In this document: positions 62,916 to 64,000 of the stretch, one piece after another
How the letters are laid out: the number at the start of each line of letters is the position of its first letter
Position numbering within the stretch: the stretch's first letter is position 1
DNA from: Bradyrhizobium sp. CCGB01
GTDB lineage: Bacteria > Pseudomonadota > Alphaproteobacteria > Rhizobiales > Xanthobacteraceae
Length of the DNA: 64,000 nucleotides
Reading direction: 5' to 3'
NCBI RefSeq assembly: GCF_024199795.1
Contig: NZ_JANADK010000001.1
Span: forward strand, 6,944,001 to 7,008,000
Notes under the pieces: generated by a model
Seen by the model: the letters and a program-made list of their open reading frames with translations, nothing else
What the model was told of the DNA's origin: nothing
Database searches by the model: none
Program-made: the position numbers and the translations under genes

Positions 62916-63122
62916 TCAGTCTGATCGCATCGGATTGCCGCCAATCTCTTCGATGATCCCTTCGACATCAAGGATACCCTCGTCCTCCGTTTTGTTGCAA
63001 GCGCAGGGCATGCCAGCGCCGCACTGGCAGCCGCCTTCTTTCTCAGTCCACGCTTTATCAGGGTGATTTTCGCACACCCAGCCGAGGCCGCCGCAGCTCG
63101 GACAATTCGGATCAGTCAACAA
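62916..63122 (-). CDS. Small Cys-rich protein, zinc-binding suspected
   Basis: 68 residues with CPSCGGLGWVCENHPDKAW, then CQCGAGMPCACN: eight cysteines spaced for one or two zinc sites. The C-terminal third is acidic. Conserved type in Bradyrhizobium; function unknown. A candidate EcfG promoter lies 89 bp upstream. Confidence 0.8.
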   Translation of the reverse strand: MLTDPNCPSCGGLGWVCENHPDKAWTEKEGGCQCGAGMPCACNKTEDEGILDVEGIIEEIGGNPMRSD

Positions 63123-63425
63123 ATATCTCCTAGATAGGCAAGGTCATCTCGAGTCCCGACAGGGCACCCGGCAGTCGCAGACGCGCTGCCTTGTGATTGG
63201 GCATCGAGCCAACCTAGACCCGCGGAAGGCGTTCCGATAGTTAATCGCGAAGTTGCCGTTCAATGGCGATCGCTTGACCCTGCATTGCGGACTCTCTCAC
63301 GCTGGCAGGGAGATAAGGGAGTTCGCCGCAGCAGGAGCAGCTCAGTAACGCGAGGCACCACCCGCGCCCGACCAGCAAGCGCGGTCGTATCTGGAACCCG
63401 GCTTTCGCTCGCCGGTTCTCAACCC
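63123..63425. other. Divergent promoter region upstream of pyrophosphatase
   Basis: 303 bp. Contains the candidate EcfG promoter at 63211-63235; an open frame from 63285 runs into the pyrophosphatase but lacks family similarity before 63426. Confidence 0.5.
63211..63235 (-). promoter_or_regulatory. Candidate EcfG (general stress) promoter
   Basis: On the minus strand, GGAAC, 16 bp, then GGTT. The general-stress sigma factor EcfG of alphaproteobacteria prefers GGAAC-N16/17-CGTT, so one base of the -10 differs. It points to the Cys-rich gene starting at 63122. Confidence 0.35.
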
Positions 63426-63941
63426 ATGGTGAATTTTCTCAAGCTGCCGACCTGGGCGGACAAAGACCTGGCGAACTGTGTTGTGGAGACGCCGCGCGGC
63501 AGCTCCTGTAAGCTGGACTGGGATCCCGAACTGAAAGTCTTCACGCTCGCCAAACCATTGATGGCCGGCCTCACCTACCCGTACGACTGGGGGTTCATCC
63601 CTTCCACTAGGGCCGAGGATGGCGATCCGGTCGACGTCCTGGTAATCCACGACTCCCGGACCTATCCCGGTGTCGTGCTGCCCTGCCGTCCGGTCGGCGT
63701 GCTCGAGGTGCTGCAGAGAAGCAAGGGCAAGGAAGAGCGCAATGATCGGGTGTTCGCGGTGCCGGACCGCTCGCCGCTCGAAACCGATCTGGAGGACATA
63801 CGGAAGCTCCCCGCCCGGGCGGTCGAGGAACTCGAACAGTTCTTCCGCGCGACGGTCGCGCTCGAAAAGAAGGAGCTTGAATTCCTGGGTTGGCACGGAC
63901 CGGACCACGCGATCAAGACGATCAAGCAGCACTCGAAATGA
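63426..63941 (+). CDS. ppa: Inorganic pyrophosphatase
   Basis: 171 residues from the ATG at 63426. Soluble family I enzyme: Lys-containing substrate loop near ETPRGSSCKLDWD, YPYDWGFIPST, and the signature EDGDPVDVLV with metal ligands D65, D67 and D70. Hydrolyses pyrophosphate released by biosynthesis. The final GPDHAIKTIKQHSK is slightly unusual; relatives of this length form a distinct group in rhizobia, so this may be a second copy in the genome. Confidence 0.9.
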   Translation: MVNFLKLPTWADKDLANCVVETPRGSSCKLDWDPELKVFTLAKPLMAGLTYPYDWGFIPSTRAEDGDPVDVLVIHDSRTYPGVVLPCRPVGVLEVLQRSKGKEERNDRVFAVPDRSPLETDLEDIRKLPARAVEELEQFFRATVALEKKELEFLGWHGPDHAIKTIKQHSK

Positions 63942-64000
63942 TGCGCTGCCTTGCTCGGATGGCGAACGAACTATAGACGCGGATCGGCGTTTACCGACCA

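Overview
The window reads as chromosome of a Bradyrhizobium-like alphaproteobacterium. Supporting this are the high GC content, small proteins of families common in that group (DUF6894, DUF992, DUF6496), a rhizobial-style iron locus, and regulators and transporters of rhizobial type. This placement is inference from gene content; no rRNA or other phylogenetic marker is present. No complete tRNA, CRISPR array or intact insertion sequence was found.

Layout. (1) 1-10.4 kb, minus strand: a lipopeptide siderophore locus. A non-ribosomal peptide synthetase (NRPS) runs off the left edge with domain order fatty acyl-AMP ligase, carrier, condensation, adenylation, carrier, epimerisation. Beside it are a SyrP-like hydroxylase, a type II thioesterase, an MbtH protein and a TonB-dependent receptor. 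The adenylation pocket reads as aspartate-specific, so the product probably carries beta-hydroxyaspartate. (2) 10.6-13.2 kb: an M20 amidohydrolase divergent from a LysR regulator. (3) 13.2-23.7 kb, minus strand: an import and catabolic operon with a ribose-type ABC transporter, an isopropylmalate-dehydrogenase-like enzyme, an aldehyde dehydrogenase and a hydroxyisobutyrate-dehydrogenase-like enzyme. One permease is fused to a strictosidine-synthase-like propeller and followed by a second free propeller. (4) 24.1-30.5 kb: a secreted protein, an Lrp regulator and the branched-chain 2-oxoacid dehydrogenase operon, led by a small ACT-like protein. (5) 30.9-45.3 kb: a two-component system, a DcaP-type porin, an AbgT transporter, glutaminase, an MFS exporter, an M20 dipeptidase and two SLC13-type permeases. 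This looks like a peptide, glutamine and glutamate handling block. (6) 45.3-54 kb: an RND efflux pair and an Mrp-type cation/proton antiporter operon lacking a full MrpA. (7) 54-60 kb: small membrane, secreted and stress-type proteins and a second LuxR-type response regulator. (8) 60-62.3 kb: gene remnants. (9) 62.7-63.9 kb: small proteins and an inorganic pyrophosphatase.

The most unexpected structural signal is a repeat present three times in the same orientation, near 11.97, 30.65 and 61.07 kb. Two copies contain the 3' part of a tRNA-Lys(CTT) gene, sharing a 46-bp identical core. All three keep two short blocks exactly 32 bp apart. They look like scars of serial integration at a tRNA-Lys gene, dividing the window into segments of about 19 and 30 kb.
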